A stretch of 64,000 bases of DNA from Siphlonurus alternatus (lineage: Eukaryota; Arthropoda; Insecta; Ephemeroptera; Siphlonuridae). Shown piece after piece: positions 1-56,616 of this stretch. Made by a program: the position numbers and the translations under genes. Location: NCBI GenBank assembly GCA_949825025.1, contig OX463782.1, positions 6,418,268 through 6,482,267 on the forward strand. The letters are read 5' to 3'. The notes beneath the pieces were generated by a model that did not search any database, was not told where the DNA came from, and saw only the letters and a list, made by a program, of their open reading frames with translations. The stretch's first letter is position 1; each line of letters opens with the position of its first letter.

Positions 1-2
1 TA

Positions 3-397
3 TAAGGTAGAGATAATGTCGATCAACTTTTTTTTTTTTTAGCTCCATTTGATTAACATGTAAACCTTAGCAAATTCACAAAAATTCTGATTTTTTTTGA
101 GAGGCAGATATTAGTGCCTAAAAGCCATAGAAAAAAATTTCAAAACAATATAACGAGCCGATTTTTTTAAATTAATTTATATAATTTTCAGCATAGAGCT
201 TTCCCATGGAGAGAAAAACTAAAAACTTAATTTAAAAAAAAAAATTGCCTCGTTAAATTGTTTTGAAACTTTTTCTATGGCTTATAGGCACTAATATCTG
301 CCTCTTAAAAAATTCAGAAATTTTGTGAATTCGCTAAGGTTTACATGTTAATCAAATGGAGCTAAAAAAACAGCTGATCGACATTATCTCTACCTTA
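3..397. mobile_element. Palindromic MITE, family A (395-bp hairpin)
   Basis: The two halves are imperfect inverted copies over almost the full length. The left end TAAGGTAGAGATAATGTCGA at 3-22 is repeated inverted at the right end (about 376-397), and the internal arms also match. A TA at each end fits Tc1/mariner-type insertion, but the target duplication is not certain. An isolated copy of one end lies at 31423-31437. Confidence 0.75.
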
Positions 398-1340
398 AAG
401 TGGGCCTAAATGCACAGAATACAGTGTGAAGCAATGTGATTTTTCTCAACATCTACATATGTATACAATATAATTTATTCTATGCGTGAAAAACTTGTGA
501 GAGTAAGGATCAGTACATGATACATTTTATAAGAAAAAATTATATTGCTAAAGAGTAATTGACGCTGTTTTTTTTTCAAGTTATTATCATGATTCGTATC
601 CTTTGCTTAATGTATCCCTCCAGAGTTTGAGGGGAGGTACCACCCTATTAAGGGTGAATAACTATACATCAATACAGAAAACTTAAAAAAAAAATTATGA
701 TGGAAAAAAAAAACGATATCATAAAAGGCTTAGTTTATAAACAAACATTCATAATTTTAACACATAATATATAAAAGCGTCCATGGTAAAAAAAAAAAAT
801 GTTATTTTTAGTTTAGACATTACAGTGAAGGACAGAGAAAATTGTGAGTTTCCTGATCTCACGAGGAATGCGATAAGCCGGTCTCACAAGAATAGCAGCG
901 TTTTCCACCCCGGGGTGCGCCCGCCCAACTTCCCCGGAGCAATTTTTCTCGCCCACCCTCACAAGAAGGGAGGTCTCGTGTCACGTAGGTCGATCGGGCG
1001 GGGATGAGTTGACGCCTTTTTTAATACCGAAGATCAAAATTTATCAGCAACTACATTTCGATTCGATTGGAAACTTTTTCATCAACGATCGATGTTTCGA
1101 TTCTAACGACTTTTTTATTCGTTACGCTTTTACAGTTCAGTGCGTTTGATTAAACATTCATAATAATAAGACGTAAAAAGTTAATTGCTTTATAATAAAG
1201 TCATTTAATTATCAATTAACAGACAAAGTGGTTGGAATTTTTATCGCAGTACAAGCAAAACGTGCAAAAATTTTGCATTTTTTTTATAGTTTTGATAGTC
1301 CATTTAATATTTATTTGTTCATACTGTTTTCATAATTATG

Positions 1341-1491
1341 TTAAGCCGGTATTACACGATACAATTTTGCATACAATTTTTCCTTGCAAGAAAATTTCAT
1401 CTCCTTACAAACAAATGGAGTTGAAGTTTCCTTGCAAGGAAAAATTGTATACAATAATTAGAAAAATTGTATCGTGTAATACCGGCTTTAT
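1341..1491. mobile_element. Palindromic MITE, family B, copy 1
   Basis: The inverted termini read AAGCCGGTATTACACGATAC at the left and its complement at the right. The core contains ACAATTTTTCCTTGCAAG in both orientations. Two more copies lie at 11459-11607 and 61581-61736. It has no coding capacity. The TA-flanked ends suggest mobilisation by a Tc1/mariner transposase. Confidence 0.85.
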
Positions 1492-1513
1492 ATTTTGTTT
1501 TATACATAAACAA

Positions 1514-1516
1514 AAG

Positions 1517-1548
<32 letters not shown>
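1514..1548. repeat. Poly(A) tract
   Basis: An uninterrupted run of more than 25 A immediately 3' of MITE family B copy 1. It could be a simple repeat or the tail of an unrecognised retroposon. Confidence 0.7.
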
Positions 1549-1551
<3 letters not shown>

Positions 1552-1561
1552 GGGTGACTTA

Positions 1562-1673
1562 TGAAGGAGATAACTATTTTCCTCACTAACCACGGTTAAC
1601 CACGTTGAACCATGGTTAACGCTAGTTATACAGTATAATAAACATATACTTCTTCGTGAATTCTACCCCCAAG
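1562..1673. mobile_element. MITE family G, diverged copy 1
   Basis: It carries the family's signature words for the hairpin arms (CTCACTAACCACGGTTA, then TTCGTGAATTC near the right end). It is rearranged and diverged compared with the copies at 11.3, 14.2, 31.5 and 53.7 kb. Confidence 0.45.
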
Positions 1674-1910
1674 AAGGTGATCGGTGAATCTCCAGCACGT
1701 ATCAATTGCGTACGTGACTTTTCACAGCTGCATCGTGCAAAGTTCGTGCCCAGAGCAGACGAGACCGGACTACACAATCATATTTCTTGCGTGCACGACT
1801 GTTTTGTACACCATGTGGAAGAACAATGAACTGTTGACGAGGGTGAATACCTAACAACAATAATAAGAACAAAACACAAGCGTAATAATGTGTCCGGATT
1901 ATCTCTCCTT

Positions 1911-2010
1911 AAGGTTAGGCAATTTGTCCAGCATCTAAATGGAACGGGTTGCATATTCAAAAGGAGAAAGATGGCGTCCATTTAGTAACTACGAGGCTTC
2001 ATTTTAATGA
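1911..2010 (+). repeat. Fragment of dispersed repeat P
   Basis: It shares the words GTTAGGCAATTTGT and GGTTGCATAT, in the same order and spacing, with the longer copy at 34380-34640. No coding function is visible. Confidence 0.45.
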
Positions 2011-5000
2011 TGGAACTCGTCGTGGAATGGTTAAGTATATTAAAGAGAACACCATGCAACATAATTGTTGGCTTAAGTGAATGTATGAATATTATTAGAG
2101 GCACGAGCTTTTTGACACTGTGAGAGTTATCGCAGCACGATCACAGTCGTGTGTATTTGTGCATAGGACGTACAATTTATATCCTGGATATTGTAGTTTT
2201 TATATTTTGTGTTTATTTATGTGTGAAGTTTATTTTTAACTGAACAAATATGGAATTAATATTTATAATAAACCATTCTAACAAGCGAGAGTTTACGCTT
2301 GAAAGTATTCAGAAATGACGTAATGTTTACTAATTTCCGGTTGCAGACTAAATAAAAGTGGAACTACGTAATTTACGTCACCTCCGGAAATATTCAGGAG
2401 TAAACTTTCATTTGTTTGACTGTATCAATGTGTAAGACTGACATGCAGATGCAAAATTAGACAATTGCGATAAAGGTAGTTGTAACTTGTTTCTTAATTT
2501 TAGTGGAGATAAAAAAAATAATTTATAAAAAAATACAATTATTACTTGTCTCTGGCGGTCCCATATATGTATATCCACTGATGCAATTAAAAAAAATGCA
2601 ATCGAACGCACCATTTAATATATTGTATTTAAATGAAGACTCAAATTCCAAAAAGTTATTTAATGCAGAGTGTGAATAAGCTACTGTTATATAAACTACA
2701 TTACTGCCAGAGAGGGTAAGTGAGTACTTGTTTTTGCAAGTCGAGCACTGCACGTCTGGGAGAAGATCGATATACACACCACAAATATTGCAAGAGTCAG
2801 ATCTCGGTAGCAAACTTGTTCGCTGAATGTCAATTGTCGAGAGCCAGCGGCCGATAATAAGAATAAGTTTCTGCACAAACTTCCAAAAGTTTATAGCTCC
2901 AAAACTTTATCTTATTTTTAGTATGATAAACGATGTTAAAGTAAAATTTAATTATAAAGTATGTGGATGTCTAATTACTATGAGGTTCATATTTTAATAG
3001 ACTTAATTAATTAAAATTAATTTTATAACTATTTTCAGTATTTTTTTGTGTGTAATATTAAACAATTTTATATAGTATTTTATATTATATCATTTTTCAA
3101 CCATAATATCACAATATATAAATAATTATAACGAATTTCTGTTTCTGAGCCAAGTCAACATTATGAACTAAAATTAGATTCCTATATAGTACCAAAAAGG
3201 CATCATTTTTTTTTAAATTGTTGAGTAAATTGTCAATTTTAACTCCAGATTGCTCTATAAATTGACCAATTTTATGTTCCTTTCTATAAGGTTGTTAAAT
3301 TACTAAAAAGAGATTCGACCCTCTATTTTTGCCTGGTATAAAAACCCACATCAGGTTGCATCAAATTTGAGACCAAATTTCATCTTGAATTTAGTATAAT
3401 TATTTATTGTGTAAAATTTAACAAGTACAAAATGTATAATTTTATTAAAATTTCTCTCACAGATCGTTTTCTTAATACTTTCAATCAATTCTGACAAAAA
3501 AGTTCACACTCATTAATCGGTATAACATTAATTGGTTAGTAATCAATTTCCTGTCCTTGCCTTGATTTAACTAAAGAAACAAGGTTGTGAACTTGTCTGA
3601 AGAGACAAATGGGTTAGCCCCACGTCAGCAATCAGAGACTGCGCCAAAATCTGATAATGCTGATAGTGCGAACATTCTGCCAAGTTGCTATAAATGAGAC
3701 AGCGTTGTCAGAGAGTAATCCTTGATGACGCCTGAAATTTCGTATAGATACCTATGTAAATTTGTGTAGCTACGTAGACTACAAATCACGTGTTTTACGT
3801 TCACTTTCCCCGATGATGATTACTAAGTGTTTAAATTTTTTATACTCTGCTAGAGTACACACAAAGCGCACGTTTCTTCCCTCTCCGCTAGCCACAGCAA
3901 ATCGTTCTAAATCCCACCGAACGTTCGCGTAATCCTCGCTCGTAAAGTTCGCTTGAGAGGGCTGATAGAATTTTATCTGGATGATGCGATGAACGAAGTC
4001 GTGTTCGCTTGGCGGGGTTATAACAACACCCAATTTAATTTGCAGTCAGTTTTTTTTTTACGTCAAGGAAAAATAAAAATTTTTATATAAAAGATTCGTG
4101 TAAAAAAATTAATCAGAAGAAATATGATGTTGTTTGTATCATTTAATATAATAAAAATAATATGTTTTATTTTGATTCATGGAATTAGATCAATCAAAAT
4201 TGTGTATCACTTTGAAAGTACATAATATATCGTAACAAAAAATGATAAACTTTATCTTTATCAATCAAAGTAAAAATTCATTATTTTCTATATATCTACA
4301 GTTTTTCTCTATGAGCTTTAATATGTAGAAAAATAATATAGGGCGTCTATACATGTAAGAAAGAGAGAGAGAGATTCCGAAGATGACGTTTTATGACCGA
4401 TGCCAGCTGTTAATTATGCTATGTGTGTTGAAATAAGCCTAAAAATAAATCTTATTATAGAGGAAAAGGTATGTAAATATAATTATATATATATACATAA
4501 TATGTAATCAGAAATTTTTGTTGTATTAAAAAGAAAAAAATCATATTTGCATACTAAATTGAAACTATTTTAGAATTGAATTTGCCGAATAAAATGATTC
4601 AATCTTAATCCAAGCAATATTAACTTTGTGTCGTTTGAACTCTTATGGAATTAGGTCAACAACATGAATCAAACTGAAGTAAAATGGTTGAAAGATTTCA
4701 TTCCAAAGAAGATGAGACTGAATTTGTCACATACTTTTAAGACATCAGTTTTGTTGTTTTGGTAGCACATTGAGCGGGACGAATCTAACAATAGTCTACA
4801 GTTCTATGATCTTAATGGAGAGGATATGCACGAGACGAGTGAGCTGGCCGCCAGCCACCCGACGAGGGTCGAACCCCGTGCTTGCAGTGGCTATTTCCAG
4901 CGTGCAAGGTGACAATATCACACGAGATCGCGACCCGCGGGGAGTTTCATGCGAGCGTAAGATCGCTCTGACGTCATGGTCGAACTTTGTAATGACCATG

Positions 5001-5040
5001 TAGGCACGTACAAGCTTCATGCATGGATATATATTTTTTT

Positions 5041-5425
5041 TATAGAAATACACCCCTAAGAGCTTGCAGCTCGCTGCGCGGTAATGAGTAGGGATAAGGT
5101 AGGGAAAGAATGGTGACCACGGCTTGTTACGCGTATCAGCATTCGCTGAGGTGAGACTGAGGGAACAGTGGAAACCTCAGTCAGGCCGGACACCTATACT
5201 TTTTATATCAATGAACCAAAGTGATTTCCAAAGCCTGGGGAACTACACACAAGTGCATCTCACTGCACTGGGTGGAAAGCGAGGTGAATTTACCCTAGGG
5301 AGGGAGAAACTTAATTTTTACTTGAAACGGTCACCCATCCAAAATCTAGCCACGCTCGACGTAGCTTGACTTCGGTGATCTAATGAAAATTGTTCAATGC
5401 ACTGCGCCACGCTCAACCTCCACCA
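5041..5425 (-). mobile_element. 5S-rRNA-derived SINE, full-length copy on the minus strand
   Basis: Read on the minus strand, the head (5425 down to about 5329) contains GATCACCGAAGTCAAGC and, further on, TGGATGGGTGACC. These correspond to the box A and box C internal promoter of arthropod 5S rRNA at about the right spacing. A unique body and a conserved tail containing CTCAGTCTCACCTCAGCGAA follow, down to about 5041. The tail is shared with copies at 9.7, 35.7 and 44.2 kb. RNA polymerase III transcription from the 5S-like promoter is expected for this class; mobilisation would need a partner LINE. Confidence 0.7.
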
Positions 5426-5979
5426 AAAAATTTATTACTGTATATATTTTTTTATTAATCAAATAATATAGAAGACTTGTGACATTCCACTGCATGCATG
5501 TGGATAACCTGTATATTATAATTATACTCTACATTAAGTTTTCCTAGCGAAATGGATACCTGATTTTTTGTTCAGTTTGAGCTAAAATAAAAAGGTTTCA
5601 ATGTTCAGTTCTTGACAATTGCGTCCCTTTTCCAGCGTATGTGTACTATAATAGTCTATAATACTAGTATATATTACAGCATATTATATTAATTATGTTA
5701 AAAAATAGTTCTCGTATACTTTGAAAATCTTTTTATTTATAAAGTTTTTCCATACAATGGAGGAGGTTTTTATTATTAACTTAATATCTTAATAAAGTAC
5801 TTAATCCATAGTTGTCTTCAATTTCGAAACACGACATTGCGTTTGTATAGCGTATAATAACGATTTGGTTTAATTCTTCTCGCGTTGTGTTAATTAATAA
5901 AGAGTTTAAGAAGTCTAATTGTTTTGCCACCAAACTTGTGTTGATGAAATGATGTTATGTTGCACGTCAGGCTCATCTA

Positions 5980-6006
5980 GCCCCCCCCCTCCCCCCCCTC
6001 CCCCCA
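5980..6006. repeat. C-rich homopolymer tract
   Basis: Runs of C broken by single T residues. The complementary strand has G-runs that could form a G-quadruplex. Confidence 0.7.
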
Positions 6007-6600
6007 GGGAATGATGCAAGAGGAGGAATTTTCAGCAGCCACAGCTCGCGTACAGAAGCGTATTTACTTCGCACACAGAGTCCCGCAGGCAGCAAAATTT
6101 AATATTCTAATTTTAGTCTATAATAATTAATTATAAGATATGTCTAACTTAAAAAAAATAGCTACAAAATTTTCAACCATTGCTAAAAAAAAAACTCGAT
6201 AAAAATTTTATATGTAATATGCAAATATGAATTTAAATAATTTGTTATGTCTTCATAATACAGTAATAAATCATAATATACAAATATATAAACTAAAATT
6301 TATATATATTTGGAATTCTCTGTATATATAAAATGAATTTAAAAAAGAATTTAGGTTATAGAATATAAATGGGAGAGAGAGAGAAAAAAAACATTTACTT
6401 TTATTATATTCAAGTAAATTTTATGATACTTTGTTTAGGAAAAAAAAAGTGAAAAAATATTTTGTAGTGATTTTCCATGTAAGGGTAATTTAAACCATCA
6501 CAGCATTGGCTTTGTAAGTAAAGTTTGCCGCAAGTTTTGCTGTTTCTGGTCATCGGCTTCTGCTGCAATACACAGACTCCTTACTTGGTTGTTGGTCAGT

Positions 6601-6602
<2 letters not shown>

Positions 6603-6689
<87 letters not shown>

Positions 6690-6690
6690 C
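6603..6690. repeat. (GA)n microsatellite
   Basis: About 88 bp of nearly perfect GA dinucleotides. The apparent Leu/Ser-repeat reading frame on the other strand is a by-product of the repeat. Confidence 0.95.
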
Positions 6691-8129
6691 ACCGTGGCTC
6701 TGGGCCAACTCGCTACTCCACCATGATACAACTTGATGTATGCCTACCGCCTTTACACGACAAGCACGAGCCTACATACTGCACTGCAATGTTTATTATT
6801 TTATTTGTATCATTATATATTTTTCTTAAAAAATTTATCCCCCTCAATATAATATCTGTCTTTATTTTTCCTGCATTGTAGTTTTATTTAATGCAGCATA
6901 AAAGAGAGAGGATATTTATTTTATACTTCTGTTGAAGAAAGGAAGCAATTCAGAACAGCTCCCTTAAGAACAATGATCCTCCTCTCAAGCCACAAAGAGC
7001 GCTCCAAACCATCACAGGGTTAATTTTTTCCAAACAAATATCACCAAGCTATGTAGTGCTGATGATAATTGCCATGATTTCCTTTGCCGGAACTTTCTGA
7101 TATCGTTTATTTTTTTTAAATAACATGCATTTTTATCTCAATGAATAATTTGAGAAAATACCGTATGTTGTATTAATTGTCTTTTAACGTTTATTTACTA
7201 TAAAATGAAGTGCTTGAAAAAAAAAAAAAAGTTACAACAATTTAAATTTTCTCCATACTGAGATTAAAGTCCAACAACAGTTGCTGTATTTTTTTAAAAA
7301 CTGCAGTTACAAGTAAAGGTTAGCTGTTTATCTCATTTTTGCTGATAAGACTATATAGTAGTAAGAAAAAAGGTTAATAGCCCACTTGATTGCTAGCGAT
7401 GATACTAATAAAAAAAATACACATATTTTTAAATATTTTAATTATACAGAGCTTATCAGAACAGTATAAATAGTGAGGCATTAATCAGGAAAATAATAAA
7501 CACGCATCGAAACACAATTTTAACGATGGTAGTTTGAATTTCTTCTGAATATACAATACACAAACTTTAGCAAAATTATTTAAAGTTATTAAAACACTTG
7601 ACTGTTCATATTTTAAATCTTTTCAGTTACTTACAACTTTTAATGAAGAGAACTTTAATTTATTTCGATTTGAAATACTCAGACGTAATTCCGCAAAACT
7701 AAATTAATGTAAAAAAATGAAGATTTTTTTTAATGAAATTATGTTAGTGTAACTTTACAATGCCTACATTTTTTGTGACTTTTTTTTTTTACTAATATGT
7801 AATCAAGTTATAGTTCCCTTTAAAAGTCTTGCAAAGAAATTATTATAAAAATGTCCGCATAATACAATTTGTTATATAGCGTAGCATGAAATTACCCCGC
7901 GAGTATTTTTACATTATCAAGAAATCAAATTATAATTCAGTAATGTTTACATTAAAATATGAAATAAATAAAAATTGCTTTAATGAGAAAAGTGCGTGTT
8001 ACTTTCAAGTACAACAAAATGCAGATAATAATTGTTATGAAATGTTTATTACTATGATTAACTGGGTTATTTTTATATTTAATCAGACTCAAATATTTAA
8101 ATTATTCAGGTATTCTCTGGGCACGAACT

Positions 8130-8410
8130 ATATACACGCATAACGCGTTGATTAAATGCTAAACAAACGATTAAAAGCGCATTTCCGTGGAATGATGTCG
8201 AGTCGAGCAAGGCTTGACTGGGCGAGAAAAGCGCACTTGATTCAATCTCGTATGGCAACCATGTTGACGATAAAAGTACTGCCCGCAAGGCGAGGAAATC
8301 CCGAACCTCTGATTGGCTGCGGCACGCGATTTTCTCGCTTTCCCCGCTCCATGGAAATGCACCTTAAGACATCCCTGGGTGCGTGTCAGGGTAAAAATGG
8401 GACCAGAAGT
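8130..8410. promoter_or_regulatory. GC/CpG-rich patch with an inverted CCAAT box (possible promoter)
   Basis: About 280 bp of much higher GC and CpG content than its surroundings. It includes CTGATTGGCTGCGG, an inverted CCAAT motif, followed by a possible splice donor (GTAAAA near 8391). It could be a promoter and non-coding first exon for the DPP exon at 12772, which needs an upstream exon. An unrecognised repeat would look the same. Confidence 0.25.
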
Positions 8411-9565
8411 CATAGCTGAAATTCTGAATTGCCCTGTTTTGAATCAGGAGGGGAGGGGGGAGCTATCAGGTCAATGTTGATAGAAAAAAAAAGTAGAGGA
8501 AGTGCCCGTATACCTCTGTATACTTACAATGTATACTGCCTATTATAAATTAAATATTTTTGAGTTTGTTCGTGCTACACCCCCTTCCTCCCTTTCAAAT
8601 GAACTCCAGCTCCCATCTAAAAAGAATTGCAATAGTTGCAATACGGACCATGTAGGGTCATTGAATTCATTGAGGAAGCATCTTTTAAACATTTGACACT
8701 ATTGGAATTTAAATTTGATTTTTCCCCTCCTGACATTTCCGTCAGCTGTTTTCCAAGCTTCCTAATTACTTCTCCTCGGAACAACTCTGACAATCAACGA
8801 TGCTTTTGTACATTTCAATTAACTTCCTCACTTAATGGTCATATTCTCATATTTTAAGTCCGTTCCGATAAATTTATCATAAAAATTTTCGCAGCCAAGA
8901 GATTTTTCATAAAGATTTATAGCTGTCAGATGAAGAGAGATTTTTATACTTGAATTGTGTCAAATATTGCATAAAACAAACAGCTTTCTTTTTTATACTT
9001 CTCAATATTCTAAATTATATAATATTTTTTTGCTGCTCTGCATAACAACATACAATAACAAAATACTAGGCAGTGATTTACAACTCATAGGCTGGCGTCG
9101 CTGCAGACGTAAAGAATCATTCCAAATTTTAAAACAAGAGGGAGAAACTTCATTGCTTTTGTTTATATATTATTTCTAGACTATATAAAGTAGTTATATG
9201 AGGGTACCAAATTACTTATATGGTCTTTTCTCCGTTTTAAATTACACGCTTAATAAAAAATAATCACATACCCAACTTATAAGTAAAAATATATTTGAAA
9301 TTTTATAATATTATATTATAGTTATAGCATTTTTTTGCTAAATAAAAGAATATTGTTACAAAGATACAAAGAATAATAAAAAAACAACATTAGCATTGCG
9401 TCAGTATAATTTAAGAAGCTGTGCTAATCTAATGTAAAAATACTAAAAATACAGTTATATGTTTTACTTTATCTTAATTCTTTTACGAGAAAACATATGC
9501 AATGGGACAAATTGAAAAAATGTTGAAAGCGTAATTTTCCTTCTAATCTTCATAACTAGCAAATC

Positions 9566-9860
9566 AGGGAGAGTGGCGCAGTACATTTGATCGGTTCTTA
9601 TCAGATTACCGAAGTCAAGTAACGCTAATAATAGCTGGATGGGTAACCATTTTTTTCTACAAAACTCTTCTTTTTCCACTCAGGGGTCATTGCACTTATT
9701 CAATATGTGGTTAATCTAGCTGGCTTTGAACAATTGCATTACATTTCCGGTTCTCATGAGGCGTCCATCCTGTTTGAGGTTTTCATGATTCCCTCAGTCA
9801 TAGGTAAATGCAAGGATGGATTTGCTATAAGCCGTGGCCTTCCCCGTTCAAAATGAACCA
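9566..9860 (+). mobile_element. 5S-rRNA-derived SINE, plus-strand copy
   Basis: The head GAGTGGCGCAGTACATTTGA is followed by GATTACCGAAGTCAAGTAAC and, about 25 bp later, GGATGGGTAACC. This is the same 5S-like box A/box C arrangement as the copy at 5.0-5.4 kb. The tail keeps a diverged version of the shared CCCTCAGTC...GCCGTGG segment. It is more diverged than the 5-kb copy. Confidence 0.65.
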
Positions 9861-10694
9861 ACGAATCACATAAGTTATGGTCACGGAAGATTTAGGGGAG
9901 TAGACTTATGGTCGTAAGTTGCAGCCACCTATCCGAGAAAAATCCGAGGATTATTTATTAATTAACATTAAAATTCTTGGATTAATTCTCCGATTTTTCT
10001 CTGCAACTTACGGCCATTAGTGAGTAATTAGTAAATAGATGTACCTATAGAGGCGTAAGGTATTTCTAAATTTTAAACATAATTATTTATAACATATATA
10101 ATGCATGTATGTTTGGAAGAAGCCGAAGAATATCACATCGGCAGTAACACGACCTGTTGTGTCCGAGAGAGATAAGAGCCGGTAAGCGAGGCGAATCATA
10201 GATAGGCTGACTCATAGAAGCATTGCAAAATATAATATATGTAACTAAAGTTTCAAGCATGCAGTATACAATTTAAAAATTCCTTATAAGTTATAATGCC
10301 CCCGTCGGTACCCAATTGTCAATCAGTTTGAGTAAATAAAAAAATACCTCAGAAGTTATAACACGCGATGCTACTTATGCACTTTAATAAAATCGAAGGC
10401 CATGTTTATTTTTCAATGAGATTGTATCACTGAAACGTTTGCAAGTTTCTCAATGAAAAGTTGTAACAGATGCATGTTGAGTCCTTGACACCCATCTCTG
10501 ATATTGGCATCATATTTGGAGACGTTTTGCTTTTTAAACGATAACTATCAATATTTCAACATAAAGTGGAGCAAGTGCTTATCAGAGAAAATCGTTCTTT
10601 CAATGTGCTCCAACTTTATTCTTTTTCTTATTCATCTATTAAGCAATGCATATATTTTTTTATTGCAAAATTGACTTAAAAAAAAGTTTATCTG

Positions 10695-11017
10695 AATGGA
10701 GTATTGTCCTCAATTTTTTTTTATTGCAGAAATGGATAGAGCGTGCAAAGTTATGCTACCCTGATTTTTTTCAGATTTTTTAGAGCCCGGGAAGTATTTT
10801 TAAAAAATTGTTGAAAGTCCTTTTTGTGACGTCACGCGGCGACAAGTCCTATCTTTTTCTTAAGGAGCGGCGTCTCGTGACGTCACAAAAATAACATTCA
10901 ATAATTTTTTAAAAATAGTTCCCGGGCTCTAAAAAATCTGAAAAAAATCAGAGTAGCATAACTTTGCACCCTCTATCCATTTCTGCATTAAAAAAAAATT
11001 GAGGACAATACTCCATT
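10695..11017. mobile_element. Palindromic MITE, family C, copy 1 (323 bp)
   Basis: It begins AATGGAGTATTG and ends with the complement. The arms contain GAAATGGATAGAG, AAAGTTATGCTACC and TTTTTTAGAGCCCGG in both orientations, and a GTGACGTCAC palindrome lies in each arm. Closely related copies are at 56031-56350 and, more decayed, 57696-58075. Confidence 0.85.
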
Positions 11018-11294
11018 ATTTCAGATTCTTTAATGTAAAAACTAATTTCAATTTTAAATATTATTATTTATTTAAAATGTCTCAATTAGGGTGGTACTAC
11101 CTGATCTACTACCGCCTATGACGTCTTCGACAAACATTGCGTGCGACGACATGGCCGTCTAATTTTAAAGGAAAAAAATATTCATTTTTTTTTTAATTAG
11201 TTCCCGCACTGAAAAGACACAATTAACAGCTATAATAGCTAGTTATATTTATAAACCCTGCCTGGTTTACACTTTCTGTACTTGATCGACCTTA

Positions 11295-11390
11295 TGCGAT
11301 TCACGAAAGTGTTATCCAGCTTTTTCACTAACCGCGTGATAGCGTGGTTAGTGAAAAAACTGGATAATTTCCTTCGTAAATCGCGCCCAT
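11295..11390. mobile_element. MITE family G, copy 2
   Basis: A short hairpin. GCGATTCACGAAAG, TTATCCAG and CACTAACCGCG on the left are mirrored by CGTGGTTAGTG, CTGGATAA and CGTAAATCGC on the right. Confidence 0.75.
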
Positions 11391-11458
11391 TTTGCCCAAG
11401 TGCATGAGGAAATCGAGTGCACAAAACTTACATAATTCAGAGTTCACTTTTAAGACTG

Positions 11459-11607
11459 AAGCCGATATTACACGGTACAATTTTTTTTATTACTGCATAC
11501 AATTTTTCCTTACAAGAAAACTTGAACTTCATTTGTTTGTATGGAGATGAAATTTTCTTGCAAGGAAAAATTTTAAATGTAAAATTGTATCGTGTAATAC
11601 CGGCTTT
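11459..11607. mobile_element. Palindromic MITE, family B, copy 2
   Basis: Same inverted termini (AAGCC..TATTACAC..TACAATTTT) and core as the copy at 1.34 kb, with several substitutions and small indels in the left arm. Confidence 0.85.
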
Positions 11608-12771
11608 AATTGACTATTTTATTAAAACAACGATTCGTTTCCATGATGCGGTAGGTCACGGTACGGTTCGTGTCACGATGCGGCAGCGATCAGCTGATTG
11701 ACCACAGCATGTTGCTCAGACTCTGCCGGATTATGGAGACTTCCTGCTTCATGTGTTATTCAACATTTTATTCATGAGAGTATTTTAATGCAAGGCAATA
11801 AGCGATGGTCCAGGTCACGTGACTGAATTCTCATTAGACTTTGATATTTTTATCTTTTAAATTATAATATTCAAATTATGTTTTTGAACATAAACAAAAC
11901 ATTATATTTTGAAATTTAATGTACCGGAAAAAATGCATCCATGCAATTGACTCCATTTTTATATAGAATTTTAGAATCACGTAATATTTCAACTGATATA
12001 TATATATTTATAGTTTTAATATTTTGGGGGGTGGAAAAGGGAAAATTAAAACTAAAAGCAAGAACCAGTTGATAATATTTAATTACAAACATGAGCATGT
12101 AATTATATAGGTTTATTTTTTAATAATTTACTATAAGATATTATAAAGACAAATAATGTTTTAATTTATTTCACCCAAAAGTTAACTAGAAAAAAATACA
12201 ATAAAAAAAGAAGGGTGGAAACGGCACCACAAACGTCATAGAAGTGAATGCTGTCCTTAATAACAACAGCAATTAAAGTTTAATGTATTGATTTTTAAAT
12301 GAAATTTATAATTAATGTGCTGTTTTTAAGAAATAAATAGTTTAATTTTACATCAAATGCAACTAATCTTTACTTTCAAGATGCATGCCATGAAATAATT
12401 TTCCAACTATGTATAGTAAGCATTAATGAAGAAATTACATTCATTTCGTCAGAGAACAAGAATTATGTTCAATAAAAATTTAACTGTTATTAATTTCTTT
12501 AAAAAATCATCCTTTTCATCTGCACTACTATATCGTCCCTCTTCCGAAATAATGAGCTATCTACTTACCATGATTTCATTGCAATAATGAGCAGTCTGCT
12601 ATTACAGGTGAGTGCAATTATGAGCTGTAAATCAGTATAAAATAAAACTCATTTTTGCGCTGACTTGAAATATCAGATAACTCATTATTCCGGAATAGGG
12701 ATGATATACTACGAGATATTTTCCCTGGTCCTGTGTTATGAGGGTAGCTCACGAGACGTGTGTTTTTGCAG

Positions 12772-56512
<43,741 letters not shown>

Positions 56513-56616
56513 GCACCACGGACACAACCTGAGAAGAGCAATAACATGTATATATCATGCAGCATAGAGATTTCAAACAACCAAAATCGTCCGATATAAT
56601 CACAAAGTGCTATTGT

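Larger units (their letters stand above)
1..12771. other. Repeat-rich non-coding DNA upstream of the first visible DPP exon
   Basis: No exon with convincing splice sites is visible here. The stretch holds a 395-bp hairpin element (3-397), a palindromic MITE (1341-1491), MITE remnants, 5S-derived SINEs (5041-5425 and 9566-9860), a (GA)n tract (6603-6690), a second large palindrome (10695-11017) and another MITE pair near 11.3-11.6 kb. Two short GC-rich patches (about 840-1010 and 8130-8410) stand out from the AT-rich background and could be promoters, untranslated exons or unknown repeats. It is probably 5' flank or an intron of the DPP6/DPP10-like gene. Confidence 0.6.
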
